From Actinobacteria bacterium 69-20 (GTDB taxonomy: Bacteria; Actinomycetota; Actinomycetes; Mycobacteriales; Nakamurellaceae), in NCBI GenBank assembly GCA_001897425.1, contig MKSW01000006.1, positions 50,236 to 84,951 on the forward strand: 34,716 bases of DNA. Reading direction: 5' to 3'. Both the position numbers and the translations under genes were made by a program. Below are positions 34,427-34,716 of this stretch, one piece after another. Position 1 is the stretch's first letter. Each line of letters starts with the position of its first letter. The notes under the pieces were generated by a model, which was not told where the DNA came from, made no database searches, and was given only the letters and a program-made list of their open reading frames with translations.

Positions 34427-34591
34427 AGCTTCTCGGCGTGGCGCAGGTCGCCGCTCGACGCCGGGGGTTTGCGCCGGGGCCACCTGGTTCGTCTGGTGCC
34501 CAGAGTGGGCCCTGGGGTCATTGCGGAGCGGTTCTCATGGGTGCCCTCGCAGGGCGGCGTCGAGGTACCCATGGCGGTGTGAACAGGCCGA

Positions 34592-34716
34592 GCGGGCGAC
34601 GGGATCCCCTACTGCGTCGCTTCGCTCCGCAGCGGGCGGTCGCCTGAGGTGACCGGGCGGGCGACGGGATCCCCTACTGGCTCGGCTGGCGCCTCGCCAG
34701 CGGGGGCGGTCATTTG
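34592..34716. repeat. Two 23-bp repeats each followed by a different hairpin, cut by the window end
   Basis: A 23-bp sequence starting GCGGGCGACGGG and ending CCCTACTG occurs at 34592-34614 and 34657-34679, 65 bp apart. Each copy is followed by its own stem-loop (CTGCG...CGCAG at 34612-34632; GCTGGCG-CCT-CGCCAGC at 34685-34701) and then by a GGGCGGTC-like sequence. The array may continue past the window. Confidence 0.6.

Noticed and set aside
34592-34716. Integron attC array or CRISPR array
   Set aside because: No attC core sites (RYYYAAC/GTTRRRY), no integrase, only two repeats and hairpins instead of unique spacers.

Overview
High-GC actinobacterial chromosome fragment. Codon use, GTG/TTG starts, a lipoprotein-type L,D-transpeptidase, a GerMN/Gmad2 lipoprotein, a DUF2249/hemerythrin protein and actinobacterial conserved hypotheticals suggest a member of the Mycobacteriales (Gordonia/Rhodococcus/Tsukamurella-like). 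That placement is an inference; no rRNA, tRNA or marker gene is present to fix the genus.

Layout. 1-852 (-): start of a PF04185 phospholipase C-type phosphoesterase cut by the window edge. 997-3330 (-): a ComA-like phosphosulfolactate synthase paired with an MmgE/PrpD protein, bracketed by two near-identical ~39-bp repeats. 3736-6056 (-): a camelysin/TasA-like surface protein and a SipW-type signal peptidase fused to what looks like its own substrate. 6242-6821 (+): frameshifted DUF4287-type gene. 7023-8159 (+): lipoprotein. 8408-9041: DCC-family protein and a PLDc_N membrane protein. 9141-14201 (-): a mevalonate-pathway operon, mdd-pmk-[HMG-CoA reductase::mevalonate kinase fusion]-idi (type 1). 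14324-16783 (-): M20 deacylase plus diaminopropionate ammonia-lyase, the same pairing as E. coli ygeY/ygeX. 17085-21145: conserved hypothetical, ribbon-helix-helix protein, VOC protein, hemerythrin/DUF2249 protein and a polytopic membrane protein. 21327-22400: Cys-rich small protein diverging from DUF302 plus a CsoR/CstR-type repressor, with a candidate operator between them. 22493-25224: SDR with an altered active site, then cysK-cysE. 25321-31684: small membrane peptide, pirin, aldo/keto reductase, HAD phosphatase, EamA transporter, L,D-transpeptidase and DDAH-like hydrolase. 32017-34371: accessory module with a broken AlbA_2 (schlafen-type) gene, then on the other strand AbiEi antitoxin, a C-terminally truncated AbiEii, a RelA/SpoT-domain (p)ppGpp synthetase-like protein and a small unknown protein, all tightly coupled. 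The window ends in two 23-bp repeats, each followed by a different hairpin.

The strongest unexplained signal is a dispersed short motif, ATGACGNNGTTC (usually TATGACG[A/C/T][C/T]GTTC). I found 13 exact and 3 near copies on both strands, mostly between genes or at gene ends, where well under one would be expected by chance. The first eleven alternate strictly in orientation and several form convergent pairs. Its density (about one per 2.2 kb) resembles an uptake- or architecture-type genome signal; its role is unknown. The other main candidates for something new are the HMGR-mevalonate kinase fusion, the signal peptidase-substrate fusion and the AbiE/RelA hybrid locus.
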